Positions 17,930 to 27,532 of a stretch of DNA of 36,342 nt are shown here, in pieces (position 1 is the first letter of the stretch; each line of letters starts with the position of its first letter). The stretch spans positions 1-36,342 of the forward strand of contig JAHEFE010000027.1 in assembly GCA_024640365.1 (NCBI GenBank). The letters are read 5' to 3'. Source of the DNA: Woeseiaceae bacterium. Its GTDB lineage: Bacteria > Pseudomonadota > Gammaproteobacteria > Steroidobacterales > Woeseiaceae. The position numbers were made by a program, and so were the translations under genes. The notes under the pieces were generated by a model that saw only the letters and a list, made by a program, of their open reading frames with translations, was not told where the DNA came from and ran no database searches.

Positions 17930-19156
17930 CTATTTTGTTTTTATCGACTGCCCGGCGGCCAGCGTTTCTTCTGAAGATTGGACGATAGTATCACCGACAT
18001 TCAGGCCCTCGACAACAAGCAACTGGGCTCGATCGCGCTGCCCGGAAATTTTCACCGCGCGTCTTTCCACTTTGCTATCTCGCACCAACCAGACATAGTC
18101 ATCACCAGATTCAGTATGTAGTGCTTCGCTGCTAATAATGACGCCCTTCTGCTCTTGCAACGCTTCGGACGGTGTTTCATTCCCCAAGAATGATACTTTC
18201 GCACCCATATCGCGCAATATTCGATCATCGCGCTCAGCGAAACCTATTCGAACCTGAACAGTTGCCTTTTGTCGATCTGCTGTGGGAATTATCGCGATAA
18301 CTTCAGAAGGAATACGCCAATCCGCGTACGCATCAAGCGTGGCGGAAACTCTTTGGCCGGGCTTCACGCGTTGTATGTAGGCTTCGTTGACATCAACCTC
18401 AATTTCCAGTGAATTGGTATCGATGATCGTGCAAATGCCTGTACGAGTGAAACCACCGCCAGCCGATATTGGAGAAATCATTTCACCGGGTTGAGCGTTC
18501 TTGGATACAACCATACCCGCGAACGGCGCCGTGATAGTCATGTTAGACAGAGCATCTTGAGCCAACGCTACGCCACGCTCTGCGACTTTCACATTTTCGC
18601 GGCCCGTTTCAAGACTTGCAGCAAGCTGCTCGTACGCAGCTTCGGCGGCATCAAGACTGGATTGACTGGCCAGGTTTCGTTTAGCGAGATCCTGTAGTCG
18701 ATTCCTCTCAAGCTCCGCATTGCGAAGTACGGCCTTGATTTCCTCAAGTCTTGCACGAGAAGATTCCGCCTGCGCTGAGGCCAGCGCAAGCTGGGCCTGT
18801 TCAGTGGAGTCATCCAGCTTCGCCAGGACCTGGTCTTTCTCGACACGCATGCCCTCTTCGACAAATACCGCAACGACTTTCCCCGTGACCTTTGACGACA
18901 CCGTCGCTTGCTGCCTTGCCACGACGTAGCCGGATGCATCCAGGACACTATTGGAGACTATTGCACTCGGCGGCTTGCGTACAACATCCGTCGTCACCAG
19001 TACAGCAGACACGCCGAGGCTGCGATACGCCCACCACCCTCCTGCAACACAGAGAATGATTGCGATGAGGCCAGGAATCAGCCAGCTGCGGCCAGATTCT
19101 ACAGGCACATCACGATTAATTTTGAGCTGATTGATTCTGTCAGAGGGGTCGGCCAT
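17930..19156 (-). CDS. Periplasmic adaptor (membrane fusion) protein, HlyD/MacA type
   Basis: 408 aa. One N-terminal membrane anchor (about 25-43), then half of a lipoyl/barrel-sandwich domain (GYVVARQQATVSSKVTGKV, about 76-115), an alpha-helical coiled-coil hairpin rich in Ala, Glu and Arg (about 117-205), the second lipoyl half (ITAPFAGMV) and beta-barrel and membrane-proximal domains. It would link the inner-membrane ABC complex to an outer-membrane channel, but no TolC-like gene is in the window. It is the first gene of the operon; its promoter should be in 19157-19659. Confidence 0.93.
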   Translation of the reverse strand: MADPSDRINQLKINRDVPVESGRSWLIPGLIAIILCVAGGWWAYRSLGVSAVLVTTDVVRKPPSAIVSNSVLDASGYVVARQQATVSSKVTGKVVAVFVEEGMRVEKDQVLAKLDDSTEQAQLALASAQAESSRARLEEIKAVLRNAELERNRLQDLAKRNLASQSSLDAAEAAYEQLAASLETGRENVKVAERGVALAQDALSNMTITAPFAGMVVSKNAQPGEMISPISAGGGFTRTGICTIIDTNSLEIEVDVNEAYIQRVKPGQRVSATLDAYADWRIPSEVIAIIPTADRQKATVQVRIGFAERDDRILRDMGAKVSFLGNETPSEALQEQKGVIISSEALHTESGDDYVWLVRDSKVERRAVKISGQRDRAQLLVVEGLNVGDTIVQSSEETLAAGQSIKTK

Positions 19157-19659
19157 TTGTTAATCCTGTATAGCAGTAATACCGCGATTCCAGCCTCTGC
19201 AGAACTGCTGAATTACTTGCGACTTCGGCTTTTTCGAATATCCATATTTGCATAATTTCTCCGCGCTTGCACATGCCTCAGTATGGTCGAAAAACTCGAC
19301 GCGAGGACTGATCTATTTGACACTGACTTGAACCTGTCAACTCGCATTGATCCGTGAATGTAAACGCTAGCACCGATAATCCTGGTAACCAATCAGAATT
19401 CTGTAATGTGCGGGACAATTGCCAAAACACGCCCAATGTTTTTCGTTTTTAAAGACGGTCAAAATTCGTTACAAAACCTGTCACAAAAGTTCCCCGACTA
19501 TCGCCAAAGAAGATAACCGGGCGCTATCGAGCCGCGTCAACGATGTATAAAAGTAAAGCAGTGAGGCAACATCGACACTCCCGTTACCAACGGCAAATTC
19601 CTTGCTATCCACAAGCCCGGCGCACCGTTGTCGCGGTGTGCCGGCTGTATGACCATCAG
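19157..19659. other. 503-bp non-coding gap with a strong hairpin
   Basis: CCGGCGCACCG (19617-19627) and CGGTGTGCCGG (19634-19644) pair with one G-T. The hairpin lies just past the stop codon of the M1 peptidase gene and may end its transcript, although no T-run follows. The rest must hold the ABC operon promoter; I see no protein or RNA gene. Confidence 0.5.
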
Positions 19660-22179
19660 TTAAGGATTGAAACTCGCAATCTCGTCGGCAGCGGCGCGGG
19701 CTGTGCCCGCCAGATCCCCATCCACCTCAGCGGCGGCATACTGCAGCAAGTAATCCAGATCCTCCGCACGATGCAAGCTACCCAGGTGACTTAGCGCAGC
19801 GTCCCGGACGCCTGTGTCGTCGTCCCGGCTCAGATCTCGAAGTATTTTTGGCAATGACTTATCGTTGGGCGCAGCGCGCACCCACCCTTCGAGCGCCATC
19901 AGGCGTGTTTCGCGTAACAACTCTGTACCGATGTATTTACTGAATACGGGTGCAAGACTGGGGTCTTCCAGCTCTGCCAGACCGGCCAATGCACTCAGTC
20001 GCCGATAATCGTAATATGCAGACGGCCGTTCCAGCTGAGCTTTGAGCACTGCAAGAGCACCCGGCGCATGCATTAACCCGAGTGAATATGCGGCGGCACC
20101 GGCGACCTCCTCTTTGGGATCATTAATCAAGGCTCCTTTAAGCGTTGCAACCGCGCTCTCCCCGCCCGCTTTGCCCAGACCCAGGGCTGCCGCCCGTCGA
20201 ATGCGTGCATCCTGATCGTCCATAGCACCGACCAAAGCATCAACAGCGTTATCTGTGCCGATCGCCCCAAGATTCAACGCCGCCTCTTGCCGCAAACCCC
20301 AGTGCTTGCCCTTATCACCGAGGATATCTGCCAGACCTCTGCTAGCTGCGGGAGCCGCTGCAAAGTCTTCAGCCAATTGTCGTGCGGCACGCAAAGCCAC
20401 TGAGAGGTCGCCTTGAGACAGAGCCACAAGTGTCTCCGGCAAACTGCGCTGCTCGTGAATGCTCGCAACCAACCAGTTGCCCTTGTCGACGTTCACCATC
20501 AATGGCTGGCTATCGGCTGGCAGCGATATAGAAGCGCTCCAGTCATTAAGATGCACGCGATGTAACGTACTGCCCGATTCTGTCACGATTTCTACGTCGA
20601 GCCATAAATCAAATGCGTTTTCAAACGGAAGATCAGCCTGTCTTTGATCCAGGACGAGATCCACTTGCTTGCGCTCCGCGGACCAGAAACTGCTAACGGC
20701 GAGATTCGGGAAGCCACCTCCCCCGCGTATCCAGTCCTCAAAAAACGATTCGAGATTTTGGCCCGATGATTCCTCCAAAGCGCGTTGGAAATCGAGGGAA
20801 TCCACCTCGGAATACGCATTCGCTTGCAGGTAATGTTTGATGCCTCGGTAAAATGCATCGTTACCCATGCGCTGCCGCAACATATGCAAAACGATCGCGC
20901 CCTTCATGTAAGTGATCGGCTGCGTATACATATCAGCGGATACGTCGTAGTGGAAATATTCAAGTGGTCGAACCTTGCCGGTCTTGGCAATGTGGTTCTG
21001 ATAGACGTTGTTATAAATCCAGCGTTGGTAAGTCAGGTCATCTTCGCCGTTTATATGTCCGTTCCACACCGTGTGCGAATAGCTCGCGAAAGATTCATTT
21101 ATAAAAATTGATGCCAGCGAACGACACGTCAGCAAATCCCCAAACCAATGATGAGCAAGCTCATGAGAAATCGTGTCTTCAAAACTCCAGGTCGGCGCCG
21201 CCGCAGCGTAATAAGGACCATCATCAACCGGGTCGTCGGGTGTTTTGATATTAGACTCCTGAAAACCAACCATCGTTGTGGTCTCCATCGCGCCTGAAAA
21301 ATTTCTCAGCACCACCTGATCGTATTTGTCCCAAGCATAGTCGTAGCCAAACAGCTGTGAGAAAAACTCGATCATTTGTGGGGTACGTTTGAACGCATAG
21401 GCGGCGCGATCTTCTTCACCGCGATGCGCCCATGCACTCAGTGGAATTTCTCTGTTTCCGACTTTCGCTGTCGCCAGGGGAATCTCGATGAACTGCCCAA
21501 CATTCAGTGCCAATAAATAATTTGGGATCGGCTTGTCCTGCATCCAGTGATAGGTGCGAGAGCCATCCGTGTTGTCCTTAACGCCCTGCAACAAACCATT
21601 GCCGAGCGCGATGTTCGGGGCGTCGACCGTCAGTGTCATATCGACAGTAAAACGATCGTTGGTATCGTTATACAAAGGCAACCAGCCATAGTGCCGCCCC
21701 GCTTCTCCGTAATTCCATGCCTCAGCACTGTGTTGCTTCGTCTGCGGAAAGAAATACAGACCACTCTCAGGTTTTACCGAATATTGAATTTGCACCGTGG
21801 CCTGCTCGCCCGGCTGAACGGTTCTTGGTAACTCGATATTCAGCTTCCTTGAACTCCAGTCGTACTTGAGCGGCTTACCTTGTTCCTTGGCAGCGCTAAA
21901 CGTGACAGAACGAAAATTCATTTTGGCCGCGTCCAGAGACAAGACCTGCAAATTGTCCGCCAACGGCGTGAATGTAATTGCAACGGTACCCGCAACTTCT
22001 CGTTTAGTCAGATCAACTCTCAGGTCAGCATGAAGATCGAGAACGTCGACTTGTCGCTCGCGAACTGGCTGAAATTGTCCCGATGGCAGACTGTGGCCAG
22101 GCAGGAGCTCAGCAAGAGCCGGGGCTGTTAGCACACACAGAGACAGGATAACGAATCGGGGCATCCGGAATTTAGTCAT
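19660..22179 (-). CDS. M1 family aminopeptidase with HEAT-like repeats, exported
   Basis: 839 aa. Residues 1-23 are a Sec signal peptide (ending APALA). The zinc site is HELAHH (His339, Glu340, His343) with Glu362 in NESFA, spaced HEXXH-18-E. The substrate-binding GAMEN motif reads GAMET (296-300). Residues ~610-830 form HEAT-like alpha repeats (for example IRRAAALGLGKAGGESAVATL), replacing the ERAP-type C domain. It trims N-terminal residues from peptides, here in the periplasm or at the outer surface. The ATG at 22179 has AGGCGA upstream and gives a proper signal peptide, unlike the upstream start at 22206. It is divergent from the small membrane protein gene at 22326. Confidence 0.95.
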   Translation of the reverse strand: MTKFRMPRFVILSLCVLTAPALAELLPGHSLPSGQFQPVRERQVDVLDLHADLRVDLTKREVAGTVAITFTPLADNLQVLSLDAAKMNFRSVTFSAAKEQGKPLKYDWSSRKLNIELPRTVQPGEQATVQIQYSVKPESGLYFFPQTKQHSAEAWNYGEAGRHYGWLPLYNDTNDRFTVDMTLTVDAPNIALGNGLLQGVKDNTDGSRTYHWMQDKPIPNYLLALNVGQFIEIPLATAKVGNREIPLSAWAHRGEEDRAAYAFKRTPQMIEFFSQLFGYDYAWDKYDQVVLRNFSGAMETTTMVGFQESNIKTPDDPVDDGPYYAAAAPTWSFEDTISHELAHHWFGDLLTCRSLASIFINESFASYSHTVWNGHINGEDDLTYQRWIYNNVYQNHIAKTGKVRPLEYFHYDVSADMYTQPITYMKGAIVLHMLRQRMGNDAFYRGIKHYLQANAYSEVDSLDFQRALEESSGQNLESFFEDWIRGGGGFPNLAVSSFWSAERKQVDLVLDQRQADLPFENAFDLWLDVEIVTESGSTLHRVHLNDWSASISLPADSQPLMVNVDKGNWLVASIHEQRSLPETLVALSQGDLSVALRAARQLAEDFAAAPAASRGLADILGDKGKHWGLRQEAALNLGAIGTDNAVDALVGAMDDQDARIRRAAALGLGKAGGESAVATLKGALINDPKEEVAGAAAYSLGLMHAPGALAVLKAQLERPSAYYDYRRLSALAGLAELEDPSLAPVFSKYIGTELLRETRLMALEGWVRAAPNDKSLPKILRDLSRDDDTGVRDAALSHLGSLHRAEDLDYLLQYAAAEVDGDLAGTARAAADEIASFNP

Positions 22180-22262
22180 GACTTCGCCTTCAATTATTGA
22201 CAGCATCTAAGCATAGACTAGCTCAAACTGGTGCTTTGGTTCGAGCAATCTCAACTAGCCAC

Positions 22263-22287
22263 GGCCCAAAAATTGACGTTTTTGGCC
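22263..22287. repeat. Inverted repeat in divergent promoter region
   Basis: GGCCCAAAAA and TTTTTGGCC pair, with one bulged C, around TTGACG. It lies between the divergent M1 peptidase and small-membrane-protein genes and could be an operator or a transcript hairpin. Confidence 0.35.
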
Positions 22288-22325
22288 CCCTTGCGTACTA
22301 GCGCTTAGTTAAAACTTACGCCATT

Positions 22326-22601
22326 ATGGCTGTCACCCGACGTCCAGCTGTACCCACCGGAGTTCTGACCCTGCCAATGAAGCCCAATCAATCTGCAGAA
22401 AAAGATACCACCAATCATCAAGGGGCAGACGACGGGTCGGCCCATCATCTATCGATGATCGCTGAGCTGGAACATCGCATCCACGAACTGGAATTACTTG
22501 AGCACCACAAGTTTGGCGAATTCACCAAGCTTGACTGGTTTTTCTGTATCGCCGGTTCTTTTCTATTGCCTTATCTTTGCTACCTCTGGTTCTGGCCATG
22601 A
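22326..22601 (+). CDS. Small single-pass membrane protein overlapping a nucleobase permease gene
   Basis: 91 aa or 74 aa, depending on whether ATG 22326 or ATG 22377 is used; neither has a convincing Shine-Dalgarno. The first half is polar and His/Asp-rich, the middle (about 44-66) is a probable amphipathic or coiled-coil helix (MIAELEHRIHELELLEHHKF), and the last ~20 residues form one membrane helix ending LCYLWFWP. Its stop overlaps the start of the NCS1 permease gene as ATGA, so the two are translationally coupled. It may be an accessory subunit of that transporter (inference). I do not recognise the family. Confidence 0.65.
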   Translation: MAVTRRPAVPTGVLTLPMKPNQSAEKDTTNHQGADDGSAHHLSMIAELEHRIHELELLEHHKFGEFTKLDWFFCIAGSFLLPYLCYLWFWP

Positions 22602-24034
22602 CAGATAACTCGCATTCATCCGGGTCACACGAAAGCAGTGTTTTTTCCCGCCTGCCGCTGCACCTCCATGAACGCGAATACGGCTCGTGGGGCGCACACG
22701 GAACTTGCTTCGCATATGCGATTGCCACCTGGTGTTTCCTGGTGGGGAGCTATACAGCCGACCTTGTAGGTGCGGTTGAAGGAACAATCTGCCTGATTGC
22801 CGGAAATTTGATTGGCGTGTTTCTCACAACCATGCCTCTCTCGATAGGTTGCCAGCGCTATGGCCTGGAGCAAATGGACTTTTGTAAAAGCGCGTTTGGC
22901 CAACGCGGCTCACACGTGGTGCTGGTCTTTTACCTGATCAATATGCTTGGTTGGTCAGGACTGCTGCTCGTGATGTTTGGCAATGGCATTTTCAACATTG
23001 GTAATGCGCTGGAACTGCACCCTGGACACTGGGTCGTGGGTGCTGGCGTTGCGCTGGGCATTGTCTTGTCCTTCATGGTGGTAAAACACGGTGTTGATCG
23101 GCTTGGTGTAGTCAACAACCTGGTCACTCCAGCGTTAGGCCTGGTTATCATCTATATGCTCTACATGCTGTTCGCAGTTCACGGCTATGAAGCCGTTTTG
23201 GCTGCCAAGCCACTGGCGCCTGGACCGGATCCACGGATGAACTATGCGACAGCACTGGAACTCGGCATCGCCAATGGCTTTTCATGGTGGGGCGGCATTG
23301 GATTCATAGCACGAAACACAAAAACCCGTCGTGCCGCGACCTACCCACAGGTATTACAACTGGGCCTTGCGTCGGGTATCGTTTCATCGATCGCTCTGTA
23401 CTCGGCGCTGGTCGTAGGTTCTGACGACCCCACACAATGGATGGTGCCACTGGGCGGCCTGGTTCTCGGCCTGATCGCTCTGGGCTTTGTTGCACTCGCC
23501 AACGTAACATCCACAGGCGTATCGATATTTGCCAGCGGTCTGGCACTGCGCCACATTCCCGGTCTGAAACGCCGCCCATGGTGGCAGATACTGGTAATCA
23601 CAATTTTACCCTGCTGCTTCTTCATCTTCTGGTCGGACGAACTCTATAGCATGGGTGACGCATTTCTCGCTTATAACGGCACAATGTACGCACCAATCTC
23701 CGGAGTCATGTTCGTCGACTTTTTTCTATTGCGGAAACAAAAACTCTGCCTGAGATCAATTTTCGACAATGCACCACATGGTGCGTATTACTTCTGGAAG
23801 GGATTTAATCCACTGGCGATTGGCGGAGTAGTTTTGGGACAATTAACCTACTTCGCGCTCTATAACCCGATCTCCGGTGACGCACACTGGTTGTTCGCTT
23901 ATATGCCGGCGTCACTGGCAGCATTCGCCGTACCGGCAATATTTTACTGGCTCGGTATGCGCATATTGAACGTTCGACTCGAGGCCAAATCTCGAGAAGA
24001 CGGTGACACAAAGCTTATTAAGCCGAATATCTGA
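22598..24034 (+). CDS. NCS1-family purine/cytosine permease-like transporter
   Basis: 478 aa with about 12 membrane helices. The N terminus REYGSWGAHGTCFAYAIATW and the following helix match the nucleobase:cation symporter-1 (CodB / allantoin permease) family, which imports cytosine, purines, hydantoins or allantoin with a cation. The start MTDNSH (22598) overlaps the preceding small gene by 4 bp. No cytosine deaminase or hydantoinase lies alongside, so the substrate is open. The C-terminal tail is short and charged. Confidence 0.88.
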   Translation: MTDNSHSSGSHESSVFSRLPLHLHEREYGSWGAHGTCFAYAIATWCFLVGSYTADLVGAVEGTICLIAGNLIGVFLTTMPLSIGCQRYGLEQMDFCKSAFGQRGSHVVLVFYLINMLGWSGLLLVMFGNGIFNIGNALELHPGHWVVGAGVALGIVLSFMVVKHGVDRLGVVNNLVTPALGLVIIYMLYMLFAVHGYEAVLAAKPLAPGPDPRMNYATALELGIANGFSWWGGIGFIARNTKTRRAATYPQVLQLGLASGIVSSIALYSALVVGSDDPTQWMVPLGGLVLGLIALGFVALANVTSTGVSIFASGLALRHIPGLKRRPWWQILVITILPCCFFIFWSDELYSMGDAFLAYNGTMYAPISGVMFVDFFLLRKQKLCLRSIFDNAPHGAYYFWKGFNPLAIGGVVLGQLTYFALYNPISGDAHWLFAYMPASLAAFAVPAIFYWLGMRILNVRLEAKSREDGDTKLIKPNI

Positions 24035-24142
24035 CAATCGTTTACGACTCAATATGTGCAACACAGGGCATTAATGCCCTGTCGAAAGAAGACTGAACAA
24101 CGACGACACCTCACCCTTGGGTCGACCGCAATAGGTGCATGG

Positions 24143-24580
24143 ATGACAGTAACACCACACAGCTGGGTTTTCTGGGCACTACTATCCGCAATGTTTGCGG
24201 CATTGACTGCAATCTTCGCCAAAATAGGTATCCAGGGTGTCGACTCAGACCTGGCAACACTGGTGCGAACGGCCGTCGTGATCGTAGCTTTATTCGCGTT
24301 CGTTTGGTTCACGGGCAAATGGAGTAATCCGCTTGAGCTACCGGCACGAACGCTGCGCTTCCTGGCTCTTTCTGGTCTCGCCACTGGCGCGTCATGGGTT
24401 TGCTACTTTCGTGCATTGCAACTCGGTGAAGCATCGAAAGTTGCGCCCGTCGACAAACTGAGTCTTGTGCTAGTGGCAATTTTCGCCGTCATCTTTCTCG
24501 GCGAAAGACCCTCGATAAGAGACTGGAGCGGCATCGCCATGGTAGCGGGTGGCGTAATGCTGCTAGTGTTCAAGCGCTAA
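24143..24580 (+). CDS. Half-size EamA/DMT-type membrane transporter
   Basis: 145 aa with five hydrophobic helices, one EamA domain instead of the usual two. Family signs are SAMFAALTAIFAKIGI at the start and LSLVLVAIFAVIFLGERPS near the end. Single-domain members are thought to act as dimers. The ATG at 24143 has AGGTG upstream; a longer frame from 24056 adds a polar N terminus that the family lacks. It follows the NCS1 gene by 108 bp on the same strand. The substrate is unknown. Confidence 0.85.
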   Translation: MTVTPHSWVFWALLSAMFAALTAIFAKIGIQGVDSDLATLVRTAVVIVALFAFVWFTGKWSNPLELPARTLRFLALSGLATGASWVCYFRALQLGEASKVAPVDKLSLVLVAIFAVIFLGERPSIRDWSGIAMVAGGVMLLVFKR

Positions 24581-24706
24581 CACGATTGGCAAGACACTGC
24601 CTCCCCAGACGCAATTTGCAGAGCGCAAGCCAACAACGATAAGATGCCGCCTCGTCAACAGACGACGACCGACTTTATCTTCTTACTCATTAACAAAACT
24701 ATTATC

Positions 24707-25198
24707 ATGCGCTTAGCGATACTCGGTAATTCTGGCTCCGGAAAATCCACACTGGCACGATTGCTCGCGGCCGGTAGCGAAACGCCAGTTCTCGACCTGG
24801 ATACACTCGTCTTTGAGCCCGGAAAAATTGCCGTGCAACGCGATCACGAGCGTGTGCTGCAGGATATAAAGCAATTTTGCACGCTCTACTCGAACTGGGT
24901 CATAGAAGGCTGCTACGCAGACTGTATTAATGCTGCACTACAATACGATGCGGAACTAATATTCCTTGAGCCAGGGCTGCAGGCCTGTCTGAGTAATTGC
25001 CGCAATCGGCCGTGGGAACCTCATAAGTATTCGTCTAAGAAAGAACAAGACACCAAACTTGAATTCTTGTTGCAGTGGGTTGCTGATTATTACGAGCGTG
25101 ATGGCAACATGTCATTGAAAGAGCATCAAGCGTTGTTTGATGAATACAGCGGACCAAAACGCCTGGTAACCGAGCTGCATACTCAAAAACCGGATTGA
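24707..25198 (+). CDS. Small P-loop NTPase, adenylate-kinase-like (FlaR-like)
   Basis: 163 aa. Walker A GNSGSGKST sits at residues 7-15 directly after the first beta strand, followed by VLDLDTLVFEPG, a nucleoside-kinase-like layout seen in 'DNA topology modulation protein FlaR'-type and shikimate-kinase-like proteins. WVIEGCY resembles their substrate-side motif. The ATG at 24707 puts the P-loop in its usual N-terminal place; there is no clear Shine-Dalgarno. The substrate is unknown. It converges with the START-like gene. Confidence 0.75.
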   Translation: MRLAILGNSGSGKSTLARLLAAGSETPVLDLDTLVFEPGKIAVQRDHERVLQDIKQFCTLYSNWVIEGCYADCINAALQYDAELIFLEPGLQACLSNCRNRPWEPHKYSSKKEQDTKLEFLLQWVADYYERDGNMSLKEHQALFDEYSGPKRLVTELHTQKPD

Positions 25199-25250
25199 GA
25201 TCTTTAGGTAGGCCGTGCGCTGCCGTTGTCAGTCCAGTGCAGCACTGCAG

Positions 25251-25886
25251 TCAGCAATTCCTGCTATCCGCAGCCGTCTGCAAACACGCTGCATTCCGTT
25301 CACGAACTGCTTCCGTCTGCAAATTCTTCGCCGTCATCAAAACCTGCTGCCGCAGCTTTTTGCGAATCAACAAGTTACCTATGACCGGCATAATGAACGC
25401 ATCCGGTTCGATAACCGCCTCGAAACCTATGTTTGAATTACCATTGGTGTTTGAGGTTATAGACCAGCGCAGATAGCCGGATCGAAAATTACTCTGCTCT
25501 GGAACTATATCTGCTTCGATTACGTCGGCGACAACCGTGACATCTTGCGTGATCATAATTTCTTTGCAGAAAAAGAAAACACAACCTAGCGATTCAGTCC
25601 GCACTCTCGTAACGCCATCATGCTCACTGAGGACCTCACGTTTTTTCACATCCGAGTCCAGCCGCGCAGGGTTCGCATAGTCAGTGAGCACCGCAATAAC
25701 CTGGTCACTCGTCGCAGCAACCTCGAACTCCATTTTAACGTGGTATACGCCGCCTTTGCTGGTGACATCGACGTCATCGAAATCGAGCGCCATTGCTGCG
25801 TTCGTCGCCGCCAGCACGAGCAGCAAGGCGCTAATGCGTTGCAAATCGCCAGCCGGTCGCTTGTTTGAAACTTGCATCAGGGCCAT
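25251..25886 (-). CDS. Exported SRPBCC (START-like) family protein
   Basis: 211 aa from ATG 25886 (ATG 25877 is also possible). A signal peptide ends near ATNAAMA. The body (about 38-180) looks like a START/polyketide-cyclase-like ligand-binding fold: VKMEFEVAATSDQVIAVLTDYANPARLD is its usual N-terminal strand and helix. GCVFFFCKE holds two Cys that could bond. The C-terminal helix follows FIMPVIGNLLIRKKLRQQV. Such proteins bind hydrophobic ligands; this one should be periplasmic. It is on the same strand as the cytochrome operon, 159 bp downstream of it, so it is perhaps not part of it. Confidence 0.75.
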   Translation of the reverse strand: MALMQVSNKRPAGDLQRISALLLVLAATNAAMALDFDDVDVTSKGGVYHVKMEFEVAATSDQVIAVLTDYANPARLDSDVKKREVLSEHDGVTRVRTESLGCVFFFCKEIMITQDVTVVADVIEADIVPEQSNFRSGYLRWSITSNTNGNSNIGFEAVIEPDAFIMPVIGNLLIRKKLRQQVLMTAKNLQTEAVRERNAACLQTAADSRNC

Positions 25887-26045
25887 AGGTGTTCCGTAGG
25901 TTTGATCGCACTGCGTCACTGTACCACCAGATGGCCGTGGAACGCTGACAACACCGAAAAACCGGTGGACCACTTGGTACAGTATCCGCGAGCTCAACAC
26001 CCAACGTCCGGATCGACGTCAGGTGCCGAACGGTCGGTTAGTGGA

Positions 26046-26438
26046 TCAGTGCTTGCCAGGATCCAGTTTCACGCCTCGCCGCTCCTTAAGCGCATAGGCT
26101 TGCAGGGCGATCATGCGCGGATCGTCTGCGGCCATCTCCTTGCCTTCCAACGGGTTTCGCAGACACCAGTTAAACATTTCCCAGAGCTGGATTACGCGAC
26201 CCAACTGTTTCTGAAACTTGGGATAGGTTTCCGGATGCGTATTGGCCGCATTCGGGTGGCATTGTCCGCATGCTACGCCGTTAGTTCCGATTTCCGGGCT
26301 ACTCCACAAGCGGCGTCCTTCCTCCGCCACCAGATTAAACTCCGCCATCCAGCGATCGGCGTCTGCCTGAGTAAACTCGTCAGCAAAGGACGGGCCAGCG
26401 AGGCAAATAAACACCATAAATATTGTGATCCTTTTCAT
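26046..26438 (-). CDS. Periplasmic monoheme c-type cytochrome, SoxA-like
   Basis: 130 aa with a signal peptide ending GPSFA|D. One heme c site, CGQCH (57-61). After it come ETYPKFQKQLGRVIQLWEMF and Cys92 in NWCLRNPLEG, reminiscent of the SoxA / diheme group, where a Cys or other residue downstream can ligate heme. It should carry electrons in the periplasm. It is 11 bp downstream of the phosphoesterase gene and is the last gene of a compact three-gene operon. Confidence 0.85.
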   Translation of the reverse strand: MKRITIFMVFICLAGPSFADEFTQADADRWMAEFNLVAEEGRRLWSSPEIGTNGVACGQCHPNAANTHPETYPKFQKQLGRVIQLWEMFNWCLRNPLEGKEMAADDPRMIALQAYALKERRGVKLDPGKH

Positions 26439-26449
26439 GCCCGTCTCTC

Positions 26450-27532
26450 CTAGTAGTGGCGTTGCGCCGGGTTACGGTTTGCTGGGTCAACGTAGGACAT
26501 ATCCTGCGGATGACCCGCCGCCTCGTTAAAGGCCACCTTTCGATTCGTGTTGTTATGCAAGCTAAACTCCAGATCCACACGGCCGGAGTGCACATTCATA
26601 AATTGCCAGCCAGTCGCATCACGCTCGTTGAATGGATCAGCACGATTCATCGGTACAGTTAGTATCGGCAAGTGGCTTTCTGCTTGCGCATAGGTTTCCG
26701 GATAGGGCCACGGCCACGCTGTAGCCATCACTGAATTGAATGCAATATTGCCAATCTGATTGTATTGGATTTGATGCACGTGTCCGTAAATGACATTAAC
26801 CTGGTCGAATGGCTTCAACATCTGCTGAATTTCATCCGCCTCCTCGGTCCAGAAGTTCCAACCTTTGTATATCTTCTGCAACGGGGAATGAGAGAATATT
26901 ATGATCGGTGTGTTCTTTGAAACCTTGGACAAATCTTTCTGCAGCCACTTCATCTGTTTTTCGCCCACCATGAATGGGGAGCTGTTTGGATTGTCGAGGC
27001 CTGCCATTTCATGCATACGCCGCTCCGGCGATTCCCACCGATCAAAAGTCCACTTGTCATAAGTTTTTATGCTATTCAAAGCAATAAAATGCACACCTTT
27101 GTGGTCCCAGCTGCGGTAATGATCACCGTACAATTTGCTCCAGTACTCGCCAAGATCCAGGTAATAGTCGTGCTCGCCGAGTATTGCGTGCATCTTGTGC
27201 TTGAGTCCCGACAAAATCTCAGCACCATGATCCAGCTCCGCTTTCGTGCCGAGCTGCGCCAGATCGCCGCCAAAAAAAACAAAGTCAGGTTTTGGTTCAA
27301 GCAGGTTTGCTTCGGCCACGGCGCGAATTAGACCGCGGTCCCAGTTCCTGACGAACTTCGTGCCTTTCACGTGCTGTATGTGCGCGTCTGAAATGTACGC
27401 AAACGTAAAGTCTGAGCCACCCTGAGCTGCATAGGACAATCGAACCAGGCTGATTGGCAGCGCACTGATTACAAGGCCAGACATCGTTGCTTTCAGAAAG
27501 CGTCTTCTGTCATTTACAATATCGTGATTCAT
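26450..27532 (-). CDS. Tat-exported metallophosphoesterase (calcineurin-like)
   Basis: 360 aa. The N terminus has a twin-arginine signal, DRRRFLKATMSG, before a hydrophobic stretch. The metal-site motifs are SDAHI (Asp49, His51), GGDL (Asp90), FSHSP and GHVH. The fourth motif, usually GNHD/E, reads GEHD (119-122), so a Glu stands where Asn normally binds metal; the His-Asp is kept. Tat export suggests folding with metal in the cytoplasm. It overlaps the peroxidase gene by 4 bp (ATGA) and is followed 11 bp later by a cytochrome gene. The substrate is unknown. Confidence 0.9.
   Translation of the reverse strand: MNHDIVNDRRRFLKATMSGLVISALPISLVRLSYAAQGGSDFTFAYISDAHIQHVKGTKFVRNWDRGLIRAVAEANLLEPKPDFVFFGGDLAQLGTKAELDHGAEILSGLKHKMHAILGEHDYYLDLGEYWSKLYGDHYRSWDHKGVHFIALNSIKTYDKWTFDRWESPERRMHEMAGLDNPNSSPFMVGEKQMKWLQKDLSKVSKNTPIIIFSHSPLQKIYKGWNFWTEEADEIQQMLKPFDQVNVIYGHVHQIQYNQIGNIAFNSVMATAWPWPYPETYAQAESHLPILTVPMNRADPFNERDATGWQFMNVHSGRVDLEFSLHNNTNRKVAFNEAAGHPQDMSYVDPANRNPAQRHY

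Noticed and set aside
14874-19156. MacAB-TolC macrolide exporter
   Set aside because: The ATPase and permeases are separate chains with two different permeases, and no TolC gene is nearby; only the general FtsX-type ABC export assignment is supported.
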